A stretch of 64,000 nucleotides of DNA, taken from assembly GCA_036927565.1 (NCBI GenBank), contig JAYESD010000008.1, positions 17,688,100-17,752,099 of the forward strand, given 5' to 3'. This DNA comes from Tuctoria greenei (Eukaryota > Streptophyta > Magnoliopsida > Poales > Poaceae). The notes beneath the pieces were generated by a model, which saw nothing but the letters and a program-made list of their open reading frames with translations, did no database searches and was not told the origin of the DNA. This document shows positions 1 to 10,775 of this stretch, one piece after another. The number at the start of each line of letters is the position of its first letter. The stretch's first letter is position 1. The position numbers were made by a program, and so were the translations under genes.

Positions 1-1689
1 TGAACACGTTTTCTTGCTTAGAGTAAGTTCGTGTTCTAATGCCTTGCTCTTCTCTCTTTCAAGCTCAAGGAGATCATTAAGCTCTTGACATCTCTCCTTT
101 TCAAGGATGAGCATGTCCTCTTGTCTGTTGATGAGCTCCCCCTTCTCAAAGATCTCATCCATAAGCAACTTCATCCTATGCAAGGTGCTTTTGCTTATGT
201 CCTTAAACATGTGCTCATTTTCACTAGCGCTATCAAATTCATCATGAGAGGAAATGGAGGAGGAGGAGTGAGATGTTACCTTTCTCCTTCCCTCCTTTGC
301 CATAAGGCAAGTTGGTTTGTAGTCGTTATTGAGATGTTACCTTTCTCCTTCCCTCCTTTGCCATAAGGCAAGTTGGTTTGCCATAAGCTTGCTTCCCTTG
401 GAGCTCCTCCCGATGGCTATGGTGGCCATCTTCTCCTCTTCTTCTTCGGAGGAGGACTCATCGTTAGAGTCCCACTCTTTGCCCAAGTGTGCTTGTCCGG
501 AGGGCCTCTTCTTCTTGAGGAACTTCTTCTCTTGGGGCTTGCCCTCCTTTTTCTTCTTCACTTCTTCATGGGGGCAATCAACTATGAAGTGGCCATACTC
601 GCCACAATTGTAGCAAGCCCTCTTGTTTTTGGGCCTTGCCTTTTCTTTGCCTTTTCCTTCATGCTTGTATCCTCCTTTTCTTCTCCTCATCATCCTCTTG
701 AAGTTGTTGATGAAAAAGGCCTCTTCCTCATCGGTGTCAAGGTTCTCCTCATCATCTTCCGTTTGCTCTTTTGGGGAGGATGTTGCTTTGAGCGCAACAT
801 TCTTCATCTTCGAGGCGGTGAATCTTTGAAGGTCGTTGTAGAAGAGCGCCTCCTTTTCCATGATCTCGTGATTAATGATCCTTCCAAGGACCTCTTCCGG
901 GGTCATTTTGGCAAACCCCGGACTTTCTCGGATCATGGAGCATAGAGAGATGTTCCTAGGCATGAATGCCCGGATCATTCTCTTCACCACCTCGTGGTCC
1001 GTCCACTTGGTACAGCCATAAGATCTACTCTTGTTGATGAGTATCTTTAGGCGGTTGTACATCTCTTGGGGAGATTCACCATCCATAATGGCAAACCTCC
1101 CGAGCTCTCCTTCAATGAGTTCAATCTTTGCTTCCTTGACGACTCGGTTGCCTTCATGAGCCGTCTTGAGAGTGTCCCAAATATCTTTGGCCACCTAAAG
1201 TCCATCCACTCGGTTGAACTCATCTCTTGAGAGGGATGAGATGATTACTCCGGCCGCTTGAGCATTGCGGTGAAGGAGCACGACTTGCTCCGGGGTGATA
1301 TCTTCTTCATTTTTAGGGATGTGCACCCCGGTCAACACAATTTGCCACAGTGAGGGATTGAGTGACACAAGGTGGATCTTCATGTTGTGCTTCCACATCC
1401 CATAGTCAGTTCCATCGAATTGGGGAGGTTTCCCCAATGGGATGGAAAGGTAGTGGTTGTTGACGGCAAGGCGTTCATAGTTGAACCCTTGTTGGTTGTA
1501 GTTGACTCCGCCGCCACCACTTGATGAGCTTGACGGATCAACCGCAGCAATCTTCAGCTTCTTCCGGAGCTTCGCCTTGAGCTGGCGAGTCTCCTCATCA
1601 TCGGTTGGCTTGTCTTGATAGGCCATTGTCTCCTCACGTGTCGGTTGAGAATCATTGGTCGACACCTCTTCAAACACCACTCCGGCCAT
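1..1689 (-). pseudogene. Copia gag polyprotein (SIRE/Maximus-like), broken
   Basis: Capsid/nucleocapsid protein of a minus-strand Copia element. Translation starts at 1689, gives about 164 codons, hits a TAG at 1195-1197 where relatives have a sense codon, and continues in the same frame to 337. A UBN2-type gag core with the sequence PPQFDGTDYGMWKHNMK is followed by a basic stretch and a CCHC zinc knuckle (CYNCGEYGHFIVDC, about 574-617). Left of 337 the frame continues after a 61-bp duplication into a Glu/Lys-rich, probably coiled-coil extension that leaves the window at base 1. This gag extension is typical of the SIRE/Maximus lineage. Pol is outside the window. Lesions: one nonsense codon and a frame-breaking duplication. 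Confidence 0.88.
269..380. repeat. 61-bp-period tandem duplication inside Copia gag
   Basis: The 51-bp block at 269-319 recurs almost exactly at 330-380. The 61-bp offset is not a multiple of three, so it shifts the gag frame and creates the stop at 337. Confidence 0.9.
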
Positions 1690-1724
1690 CTTTCCGAGTT
1701 GTTAGACTCTTTGTGGAGAGTCCT

Positions 1725-1738
1725 GCTCTGATACCAAT
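1725..1738 (-). other. Primer binding site of Copia element F
   Basis: On the minus strand this reads ATTGGTATCAGAGC directly after the LTR end. It matches the initiator-Met tRNA 3' end used by many plant Copia elements and fixes the orientation as minus. Confidence 0.88.
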
Positions 1739-3366
1739 TGAAAGTTGCCTAGAGGGGGGGGGGGGGGGGTGAATAGGCTAATCGACTTGCAAATGACTCA
1801 ATAAAACGAGATTAAATTACAGGGGGCGGACTAGTCCGGTCTAGGGGCGGACTAGTCCGGTCAGCCTACGAGAAGATCCCTAAAAAGTGTTTCTAGCAAG
1901 TTTTAAGGCGATTTTCTCGAAGCTACAGGTGAGAATATGGTTATGTCAAGTTCAGCAACTACCAACACAAGTATATGACTAAGAGGAACAAGTTTACGAC
2001 AATGTGAAGCACAAGACAAAACTAGCAACCCTAGAACGAAATATTCGATAAACGAAATGTGAAGAACACGGAGACACAAGGATTTTATCCCGAGGTTCGA
2101 TCCCACACAAGGAATCTACGTCCCCGTTGAGGAGTCCACAAAGGACCGGGTTCAACAACCCTTCCCTCACCAAGTTTACCGCACGGGCCTAACTTGGTTC
2201 TCCACTATCACAAAGAATGAATACAAGATTCGTTGGGGCTTCTCACAATCTGAGGCTCCCACCACAATTACAATTACAAATCACAAAGATTAACTCAATC
2301 CACAGATCACAATGATTCACAAAGTGCAAGAGATCAAACCGGGAGCATAAGCGCGATGTTCTTCCTCTTCTCCACCTCACTAAACCCTAATCCACTCAAG
2401 AATTAGTTTTAGAAGGGAAGTAGGCAAGAAAGAGGCTCAAGAAAGCTCCAAGTTTTGCTGTGGCGGTGCTAGGGTTACTGGTTGCTTAAGAAGTTGTTCA
2501 AAAGAACCCAGGGGACCTCTATTTATAGAGGTCCCAAGCCCATACTGCTGACTTCAGCAGAAGGGCGGACTAGTCCAGCCTAGGGGACCACTGACCCCTC
2601 TGACAACTGTCGCACTGCGCGGCAATCGTCACACTACCCGCCAAACTTCAAATTCAAATGGTAACTTCAACAACGGACTAGTCCGACCCTCACCGGACTA
2701 GTCCGATCTCACACAGAACCTTTTGTTCCGTGTGAAAACGGACTAGTCTGAAGACCACGGACTAGTCTGGCCCCACGGGCGGACTAGTCTGGCCTTCCCA
2801 GACTTAGTCGCAAAACCTCTCTGCACTTAGCAACACGGACTAGTCCGACCCATGGACGGACTAGTCCGATCTCACTCAGAACCTTTTGGTCCGCCCCAAA
2901 ACGGACAAGTCCGCTCTCCTGGACTTAGTCCCGAAACTTCACCCTAGGGGTACCACGGACTAGTTCGTCCCACTACGGACTAGTCTAAAGTCACACTGGA
3001 CCTTTTGGTCCGTGCCAAAACGGACTAGTTTGCCCAGGAGCGGACTAGTCCGGCCCCTCCTGCCAGACTACTCTAACTTCAACTCTCAAAGGGGTGTTTC
3101 AACCTAGATCACCACTCTTGGGCTCCTAACTTGATCTCTTTGCACTTTACGCACACACCCTCCTATTTCTACGGCTAGTCCAACTCAACACGCTAGAAAC
3201 CCTAGTTTCTACGCTTCGAGTCGACTTCGTTTCCTTCCTTTTCCTTTTTGAGGGTTTGCGTCTCCGATCAAGTCCACACCTGTGCTAAAAATCACTTGAG
3301 CTCATTAGCGACTTAATTGTCGTCATCAATCATCCAAAACCCACGGGGAACCTAGATGCACTTTCA
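1739..3366 (-). mobile_element. 5' LTR of Copia element F (1628 bp)
   Basis: It is bounded by TGAAAGTTGCC at 1739 and GCACTTTCA at 3366, next to the PBS and gag. A TATA-like CTATAAATAG (minus, 2519-2528) sits in a short palindrome. The U3 part (about 2560-3060) is filled with CGGACTAGTCCG-like palindromes. A long G run lies at 1747-1770. The element is inserted into the gag of element G; the probable TSD base run is ATCAC at 3367-3371, and its partner is off the window. Confidence 0.85.
2562..3055. repeat. Array of imperfect CGGACTAGTCCG palindromes in LTR F
   Basis: About fourteen copies of the 12-bp palindrome or one- to two-base variants (CGGACTAGTCTG, CGGACAAGTCCG, CGGACTAGTTCG) are spaced roughly 15-60 bp apart upstream of the TATA box. 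Two more copies lie at about 1828-1860. The copies are separated by unique sequence, so this is not a simple tandem satellite. Confidence 0.9.
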
Positions 3367-3371
3367 ATCAC

Positions 3372-4090
3372 CATCTTCAACGGTAAATCTTCCAAGTTCT
3401 CTCTCGATCATCTCAATCTTGGCCTCACGCACGAATCAGTTTCCTTCATGAGAATTCTTGAGCGTGTCCCAAATCTCCTTGTCTTGCTCCAACCCGTCTA
3501 CCTTGTTGAATTCTTCTTGGCTCAATGACGAGTTGAGCACGACCGCCACTTGAGCATTGCGGTGGATTTGTTGCTCTTGCTCGAGGTGAGTTCTTCATCA
3601 TCCACGAGGATATGTACAACTGTGCAAACGATGTGCCGAAGGGTGGGATTGAGAGCAATAAGATGAAATTTCATGTTATGCTTCCACATTGTATAGTTAG
3701 TACCATTGAAATGAGGTGGTTTGCTTAAAGGAATGGACAAGTAGTTAGAATGAGAATTTAAATGATTATAGTTAAAAGGATATCATGTGTAGTCCTCTTG
3801 ACTCTTCTTGTGTTTCTTCTCTCTTTCAAGTCTCTTCCTCCTCTTGACTTCATATTTTTTCTTTTGAAGAAGATCCGCGAGGTGATTCACTTCTTTATCT
3901 TCATCTTCACTTGACACATCGAAGGGAGGAGGTGTCAGATTTGTTCGTTGGGTGGCATCGGTCTTGAAAGGTGGAGGGTTTGACGCGTGTCCTTCACTTG
4001 CGGTATTCTCGTCGGCCCTGGTGGTGTCTTAGAGTGGAAATTTCTTCTAGCCATTTTCCCACATGTACTCTCCAAGCGGTTAAGCTTTTG
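3372..4090 (-). pseudogene. Copia gag remnant of element G
   Basis: The minus-strand piece contains MSIPLSKPPHFNGTNY and MWKHNMKFHLIALNP, which parallels the gag core of element F. Several frame changes and stops separate the pieces. The 5' end of gag (about 4050) lies next to a PBS, and the 3' end is cut at 3371 by insertion of element F. The rest of G must lie left of the window. Confidence 0.8.
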
Positions 4091-4100
4091 GGAGATTTAG

Positions 4101-4114
4101 GCTCTGATACCAAT
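4101..4114 (-). other. Primer binding site of Copia element G
   Basis: The minus strand reads ATTGGTATCAGAGC immediately downstream of the LTR end, the same site as in element F. Confidence 0.85.
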
Positions 4115-5725
4115 TGAATATTGCCTAGAGGGAGTGAATAAGCTAAAATCCTTAAATCACTTAATTGAAACTTAATCAACAACACAGGAGCGGACTAGTC
4201 CGGTCCGAGGGCGGACTAGTCCGGTCTGATAAGCTGGATGCGAGAAAGGTTGGATTTTTATGAGTTTTTCTATGATATACTTAATGCAAAATGAAGTACA
4301 CCTATCTAGCAACCTAACTAAACAATTGCAAGTGATAGAAATAAGTTAGATGCAAGATTACGAGATTGATCACAAATTCCAAGCATCGAACGGTAAGAAC
4401 CCTAAAAGTGATCTAGCGAGGAATGAAGGTAAAATGATGCAAGAGACACAAAGATTTATCCCAAGCTTCAGTTCCATAAAGGACCTTACGTGCTCGTTGT
4501 GAAATCCACAAACGATCGGGTCTCTTTCAACCCTACCCTCACCAAGCAACCATAAAGGATGACTTGATCTCAAGTAAATCAAATGGAGAGTACAATGATT
4601 CTTGGGGCAACTCACAATCTGAGGATCCCACAACAACCTAGCTCAAATAGGGATCAAAAAACAACTGCAAAAAACTCAGAGCAACAACTCAAATCGAGAG
4701 AATCCACCAAGAGCTCAAGAACGGTCACACTCCTCTCTCTTCTCACAAATCCCACAAACTCTCAAAATTCACTCTTAGGACTCAAAGATGTGAAGAGGAA
4801 GCCTTAGAGAGGTTCTTGGAAGGCTATGTCGGTGCTAGGGTTCAATAGACGGCAAAGGAAGGCCAGGGGATACTTTTTATAGGGGTCCCGACACTTAACT
4901 GTTGCCACCAACTAAAGTCTGAGTAGTCCGCACTGATTCCCTGGACTAGTCTGACCTGAGGGGAGCACTGACTTCACAAAGACCAACAAACTAAAGTTCG
5001 GGCCACCTTTTTAATCCAAACATTCATAAGACCCCGAACTAGTCCGATCTCACTCAGAACCTTTTGTTCTGGGTGAGAACAGACAAGTCTGGTCCACACG
5101 GACTAGTCTGGCCCCCTAGAACGGACTAGTCCGGCCTGCTAGGACTTAGTCCCTGCAGCCAAACAACTTCACCAAATGGACTAGTCTGACCCAAAATGGA
5201 CTAGTCTGAACTCATATAGCACCACTTCGTCCATGTGGAAATGAACAAGTCTTTTGGGCGGACTAGTCCGGCCCCCAGGGCGGACTAGTCCAACCTACCA
5301 GGACTTAGTCTCATAAAGGTTCAGACACACTCACCATGGATTGGTCCGTCCCCAAATGGACAAGTCCGATCTCACTCAAAAGCTCTTTGTTTGCGTAACA
5401 CCGGAAGAGTCTGTCCTTGTCCTTAAGGCTGCCTAAACTTAACTCTCAACCTAAACCTAATTGGACTATGAGCTCTTAGTTGATTCTCAAACACTTGACT
5501 TGTTAAAAACTCTCTACAACATGACTCATCTCGACATAAGAAAATTTAAACCCTAATTCCTACTCTTCGAGTTTTTTTGACGCTACTTTCACTCATTTTC
5601 CTTTCTAAGTGTCTCCGTTTTCATTTCAGCTTCGATCACTTGTGCTTACATTCATGAAGCTCAATTCCCTTAATTGTTGTTAGCAATCATCCAAAACACA
5701 CGGGGATTACGTAGATGCACTTTCA
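4115..5725 (-). mobile_element. 5' LTR of Copia element G (1611 bp)
   Basis: It runs from TGAATATTGCC to GCACTTTCA, homologous in outline to LTR F but clearly diverged. TATA-like CTATAAAAAG (minus) lies at about 4873-4883. A comparable array of CGGACTAGTCCG-type palindromes occupies about 4915-5370, plus two copies near 4190-4225. CCAAC at 5726-5730 would be the right TSD copy. Confidence 0.84.
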
Positions 5726-8164
5726 CCAACCTCTCGAGTCGGGACTTGGGCAGGATGGATATCCCAACCCTAGTAGGCCTCTGAGTGGAACTAAGGGGAC
5801 GGATCCTGAGGCTCTGAGTGGTTGGTTGGGTGACAGCCAACAAGTCTTACTTTCGGGGTCGAGATTGGGGATTCTTTTCGGGCCCAGGCTCGGGATCAAA
5901 GCATTTTTTTGTAATGGAAGTTGGAATATTTTTTGGCGAAGGGATAAGGATACTCAGCTTCTTTGTAGCAAAGTCAGGTGTTGTGCATGTCCCAAGGTAA
6001 GAGCTCTATCCGGGTTGGGTCGCGCCGACCTGGGTGAGTCAAGAAAGTTCCACCTTTGTAGTCGCTCGTCGTGGCAAAGTTCGTGTTGGTTGCGTGAGCG
6101 CATCAGGTCAAGAGAGTTGGAGGCTAGTGCGTCAATCCCCGAGCTGAGTACAACGGGGTTGAAGCTTGGGCTCTGCAAACTGCAGCACCCCTGGCCTTAT
6201 GTCGGAGCTCGAGAGCTCGAGGGTCGAGATGCTTTGGACATTCGTCGCGCCTACTGTTGGAGCCTCGATGGCAAACGCCATCGTCTTTTGGGCGGCTTGC
6301 CCTTTGTGTGAACGAGTATTCGTGCCCCGTCGGCAAGCTAACAGTAGATCGCAGGGGATGAGCTTGGGCAAGCATTTACCTGGATGGATGAACTCCTGAG
6401 CTCGTTCAGTTGTCTAACGTGTAAATCCAAATGAAATTTGATCTCCCTATATTGTACGGGCGAACAAAGCCACACGCCCGATTTTGACGGGTCGGTGATT
6501 GATATGTGAGGCATGCATTTCTTTAGACCCTACTTGGACCATTCTCACAAATCCTGGGCCTTTCGCGGGCCCGGGTGGCTTGATGTCTACCCCTCGAGAG
6601 GCTATCATGGGATCGCAGAGCTGGGACACGGATATGGAATGTCGGAGATATCATGGGTATCCAGTACCCAAGATGAAGCCTCATGCAAAGCCATCTCACA
6701 ATCATCCATCCCTCACTCTGGTTTGTCTCAGGCGGTCTCGAAACACAACAAGGCCGACCATCGAAACCGGAACTCAGTCGTCCTCGAGCTTAGGTATGGT
6801 GCTTACATGCGTTACCTCGATTTTGGCCTCGAGGTCATGGGTGTCGTGGAGGCTCTCTTGTGGTCTATAGAGCCCGGGTCCTAGCTGAGTCCTGCTGACA
6901 CATAATATAGTTAGCGATCTTACCTCGAGTTGGAGAGCCGATTATATCACGGTCATCTTCAATTGCCGGCAGCCCATACAAAGGCTCAGGTCGTGAGGCA
7001 GCATGGCTTGCTGTAGTTGGCCTCAGCCGTTGTTCGCCTTTACGACAATAGTAGTTGCGAGATGGAGCCACGCGTGGTAGGGGACCCTAGTCATCGGTCT
7101 TCATCTTGCATTAACATGACTCGGTAGCCTGGTCGGGCCATGGTGTGCTGGGCTAGCTTGCCTCAGTGTTCACATTGATGCGAAGGTTGGTGAAGATGAC
7201 GAGGTGTGGGCATAATGTTTTTGTTTTTGGAGCATGTTTATGAAGCAATCGATTGGGAGGATGCGTGTTATTTTGCGTGTAACCAACCACATCATTATGT
7301 GTCACAAAACTATGAATGATAAATGAAGAGGGTAATCTAATCCACAAGTATGTAAACAGAAGTTTTTGGCCGACAGCTCCCGAGTGGCAGGTTGAGCAGT
7401 TCAGCCCACTCATCACGTCGTATCGAGGGGCTGCCCGGTCATGTTACTCTTGTTTTCCTAGGTTCCTAGTACTTACGTATCGAGCCTTCTCTTCGGCTGG
7501 TGACCCTTTGGTGATACAGGAAGAGTGGTTTGGTCCACTCGTAACGTCGTGCCTCGAGGGGGCAGTTTGGTCTCCTAGTCTCGATCTCCTCTATCTTCGC
7601 GTCAGACTCCCTTATCAATCGGTAGCCATCGAGTGATATGGGGAGGCCCAAGCCAGTGGTGTTGATGCCTTTGCTGATACATTGCTTAGTTGCCGCCAGG
7701 CTAGCTGTTTGTGGCCTGCACCGGCGGGTCGATGACGGTGCTAGCCCTTGATCTGCTGACCATTGGTTGGAGGTGGTTCGGACTTTCTGGCTTGTTGTTG
7801 ATGGCCGACGATCGGTGCCTCATCTACCATATCGCGTGAGCGATGGATCCACTCAAAGCTAGAGTCAAAGAACACTCGACTGGCTATAGCTATGCGCCGA
7901 GAACCACTGCGTCATCTCCCATGTTGCCCCAACGTTTGGTGCATTCAATGCTGGGAGAGAATGGCAGGCGATCAGTCGCGACTTGGCATTTGGTGCTTCG
8001 TCTACCAAATCATATGAGCAGTTAGTTTTCTACACATGGGTGATGTTGGGACGCCCATGCCAGTGTCCAACCCATTGGTGCTCGGAGCAGAGCTGTATGA
8101 CAGAGACGGAGGATGGGCTTGGTGGAACCGTCGAGGTGGGGAAGAACGTGAACGCGTGGCAGCC
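5726..8164 (-). mobile_element. Non-coding internal region of a Ty3-type element
   Basis: No convincing coding region is visible in 2.4 kb; the open frames are short and show no gag or pol motif. It lies on the internal side of the PBS and LTR at 8165-9017, so it is probably leader or internal sequence of a minus-strand Ty3 element, possibly a non-autonomous (LARD-like) one. Element G is inserted at its left edge. The assignment is inferred from position only. Confidence 0.4.
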
Positions 8165-8184
8165 CCCCTACCTAGCGCGCCAAC
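8165..8184 (-). other. Primer binding site, Tat-type Ty3 element
   Basis: The minus strand reads GTTGGCGCGCTAGGTAGGGG directly after an LTR end ...GATGACA. The form TTGGCGCGCCAGGTAGGGG is familiar behind LTRs of grass Ty3 elements. Confidence 0.65.
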
Positions 8185-9017
8185 TGTCATCGTGGAGATT
8201 GCCGACGAGTAATGTTTCCAACGCGCGTTCTGTCTCAAATCGACCTAACAACCAGAATAAGGGATTTATACTGGTTCGAGCATGGCGCCATACGTCCAGT
8301 ATGATGCTCTCTTCTCATTATCAATGGTGGGGGGCTACATATGTGAGGAGATGTTCTAGTGCTATCGTGGGGGGGGGGGGGGGGGGGGACGAAGCCCCCT
8401 TTTGTGGCTTTTCTTTTTTCGTTGTTTTTTCATGAGATGGTGGGGGGGGGGGGGGACGAAGCCCCCTTTTGTGGCTTGTCTTTTTTCGTTGTTTTTTTCA
8501 TGAGATGGTTTTGAGCCCCTTTTATAGGTGGAGTCAGGCTACCTCTCTTCTAGCTACTTCCCGCTTCCTCATGTAGGGGCCGGGGTTTATAAAGTTTATC
8601 TATCCTCTGCGCTCCTCGGGGCGGAGTCGAATAGTGAAGGTTGCAGCCATCGCGTTCTCCCTATTAGGTCGCTTCATGTCCCCTATGAGTGCCTTAGTAG
8701 GCGAGCAAACATGCTATCCACAACAAGATCCGATATATAGGACATGCGAGGGGGCGTGGCAGAGGCCCCTGCACGGGGACTTGGTTGGCGTGATCCCGAC
8801 TTACGTGATCGGGACTCGGCTGGACGGATGAGGATGTAGTTGAGTCAGGACCATAATGCTCATCCCCCTAAACCTGTGGGTCAGGGGGTGATTCCACCGA
8901 TGGAATACGGGCTTGACCGATCCTGCTTGCCTAGGACCGGCCGGCCTAAACGCGCCCTCTGGTACCCGGTCACAGAACTCGGTCGCCGGTTTTAGAGATA
9001 TAGTAGTCATATAAACA
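8185..9017 (-). mobile_element. LTR of the Ty3-type element H
   Basis: It starts at TGTCATCG next to the PBS and probably ends at ATAAACA (9017), giving about 833 bp. The right end is inferred from the TG...CA rule only. A TATA-like CTATAAAAGG (minus) lies at about 8517-8527. It contains a tandem duplication (8360-8513). Confidence 0.55.
8360..8513. repeat. Tandem duplication with G runs in LTR H
   Basis: A unit of about 75 bp is repeated twice. Each copy has a long G run (8371-8388 and 8442-8454), then GACGAAGCCCCCTTTTGTGG and a T-rich tail ending CATGAGATGG. The copies differ in G-run length and a few bases. Confidence 0.85.
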
Positions 9018-10658
9018 TCTAATTGTAGAGTCCTTATCCTATACTAGTACAGGGTCATATATCTTTATATATTATTATCATTGGGGCTGTTATTCAATAC
9101 AAGTCACATTCATAACCTATAAAATCAATTTCATAATTGTTTGATTAATTTGAAGAGTCGATAAAGCTTGGGTTCTTTAGTCCATACTATACACATGATT
9201 AAATTAAAGTTAAATCACTCGCATGAAAATAAAAGTAGTAACACATAGGATTCACTGAGACGACAAATCATTATTCATAACTTTTGAAGAAAAAGGTTTA
9301 TGAACAATTTGGCATCAAAATATGAGTGGGGACTACATGTTTACAGTATGGACTACAAGTTCCATACGTTTAGAACCAATTCACATTTGTCTGGGATTTA
9401 ATTCTGATTCTTCCACAAACTATAGATTAAACTTTCAAAGTTAATTATATTTTGTAGAATTATTTTTGTTTAGAGAATATCTTAACTAAGCAGATTTTTG
9501 TTATTGGCTTCCTAAGTGAGACCATTTTCTCCGTGAACTGCATGAACCTTCCGAAAGGAGAATTAACTTACCGGAAGTTGACTTGGCTCAAAATTTCTGT
9601 CTAGCTTATTAAAGTTGTCTGGCCTCTTCAGGATTCTCAAAAGACTTGTTGTTCCTGCTGCTCCTCAAAATGTGACTCGCAGAGGCAGGTCAAAAAAGTT
9701 TTAACAACAAGGACTCTTTCCTTCGTAAGGTGGACTTTACTACTCAGCTAGTTCAATACGAGAATTCATTATTGATCAAATACGAAGATCAACAAAGGTG
9801 TAGTTATAAAGACCGAAATTATTACTATGGTGTTATAAGTTTCACTGAGGGTCAACGCCTCTCAGTTTCTTTTTTTACCTTTTGAGTAACAATACATTTT
9901 ATTTTATTGCACAATGTAAAACCAAAACAGAAAGCTATGTATTTTCCAGCGTACAAAGCACTTGAGCTTGCTGTTATTATTCAAATCGATTTAAAGGCAG
10001 GAAAGGTTAAGCCGGTTGAAAGGTGTTTATGTGTTCATAAAGATGGTATAGTTGAATCCACAAACAGCGATGAAAATTTAACAGAATTAGAGATGTGCTG
10101 ACGCGAGTTTACAATAAGTTTGCACATGACAGTTTATTACGTTTCTAAATTTTATCATGCTTCCATCAACCTGTGCTAAATGTTGCGAGGTGGCAAAGCA
10201 GAGGTGCTTGCTTATCGATAATCGGCAACGTACTTGCACCAACTAACGGAAGAATTCTCTCAAAAAAAAATAATGGAAAACCGAACGTGAAGACTGAAGA
10301 GCCCGTAGACGGTTGACCAAGTAAGAGCCCCTGTATGATTTACACTTGGGATATTAGGGTTGCTTGTCGCTTCACATTTACAAGAAAATGAAACATTGTG
10401 CTTTTCTCATACGCTAATACTAATTGACATCGGGGACAAGCCAAACAAAAGAAAAGAGAGGAGGAAAAGAGAGACCAATTTAGGAATAATGGTTACCATC
10501 TTCTAACTGAAATACTAGCAGATTTATACAAACTTGTATACTGAGACACATTCCCTGCTAGTTTTGCTTCCTTATGGGACACGGACGATTCACCCTAGTT
10601 GCACCAGCATGCCCCATACAGGAAATAGGTATAAAATATATATATTTTTTGCCAACAA
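9018..10658. other. AT-rich 3' flank of the TTC5 gene
   Basis: There is no recognisable gene. The part just below 10659 should hold the TTC5 3' UTR, but I cannot place its poly(A) site. An open frame at 9907-10101 (plus) has no family I recognise. Confidence 0.5.
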
Positions 10659-10775
10659 TCATTGTTTGTTGTGTGCATGGATTGAAGCGCGAACAACATA
10701 GTGAGGAGCTGGAGCCTTCTCATTAATTAGAATTTGTTCTGGAAAGTCCACTCGTATTGATTTGAACTGGTAGTG
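10659..10775 (-). CDS. TTC5-like: TTC5-like exon 13 with stop
   Basis: It encodes [38 protein letters not shown] and TGA. This is the C-terminal end of the OB fold. Acceptor CATACAG. Confidence 0.92.
   Translation of the reverse strand, partial: HYQFKSIRVDFPEQILINEKAPAPHYVVRASIHAHNKQ

Noticed and set aside
2562..3055. Regularly interspersed palindromes, CRISPR-like in appearance
   Set aside because: The repeats are 12 bp, variable in spacing and sequence, and lie in an LTR of a plant retrotransposon; there are no cas genes.
5715..6870. Overlapping open frames on both strands
   Set aside because: No protein family motifs and no consistent frame; they lie in non-coding interior of a Ty3-type element.
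9907..10101. Plus-strand open frame of 64 codons
   Set aside because: No recognised family, no supporting neighbours, short; left as intergenic.
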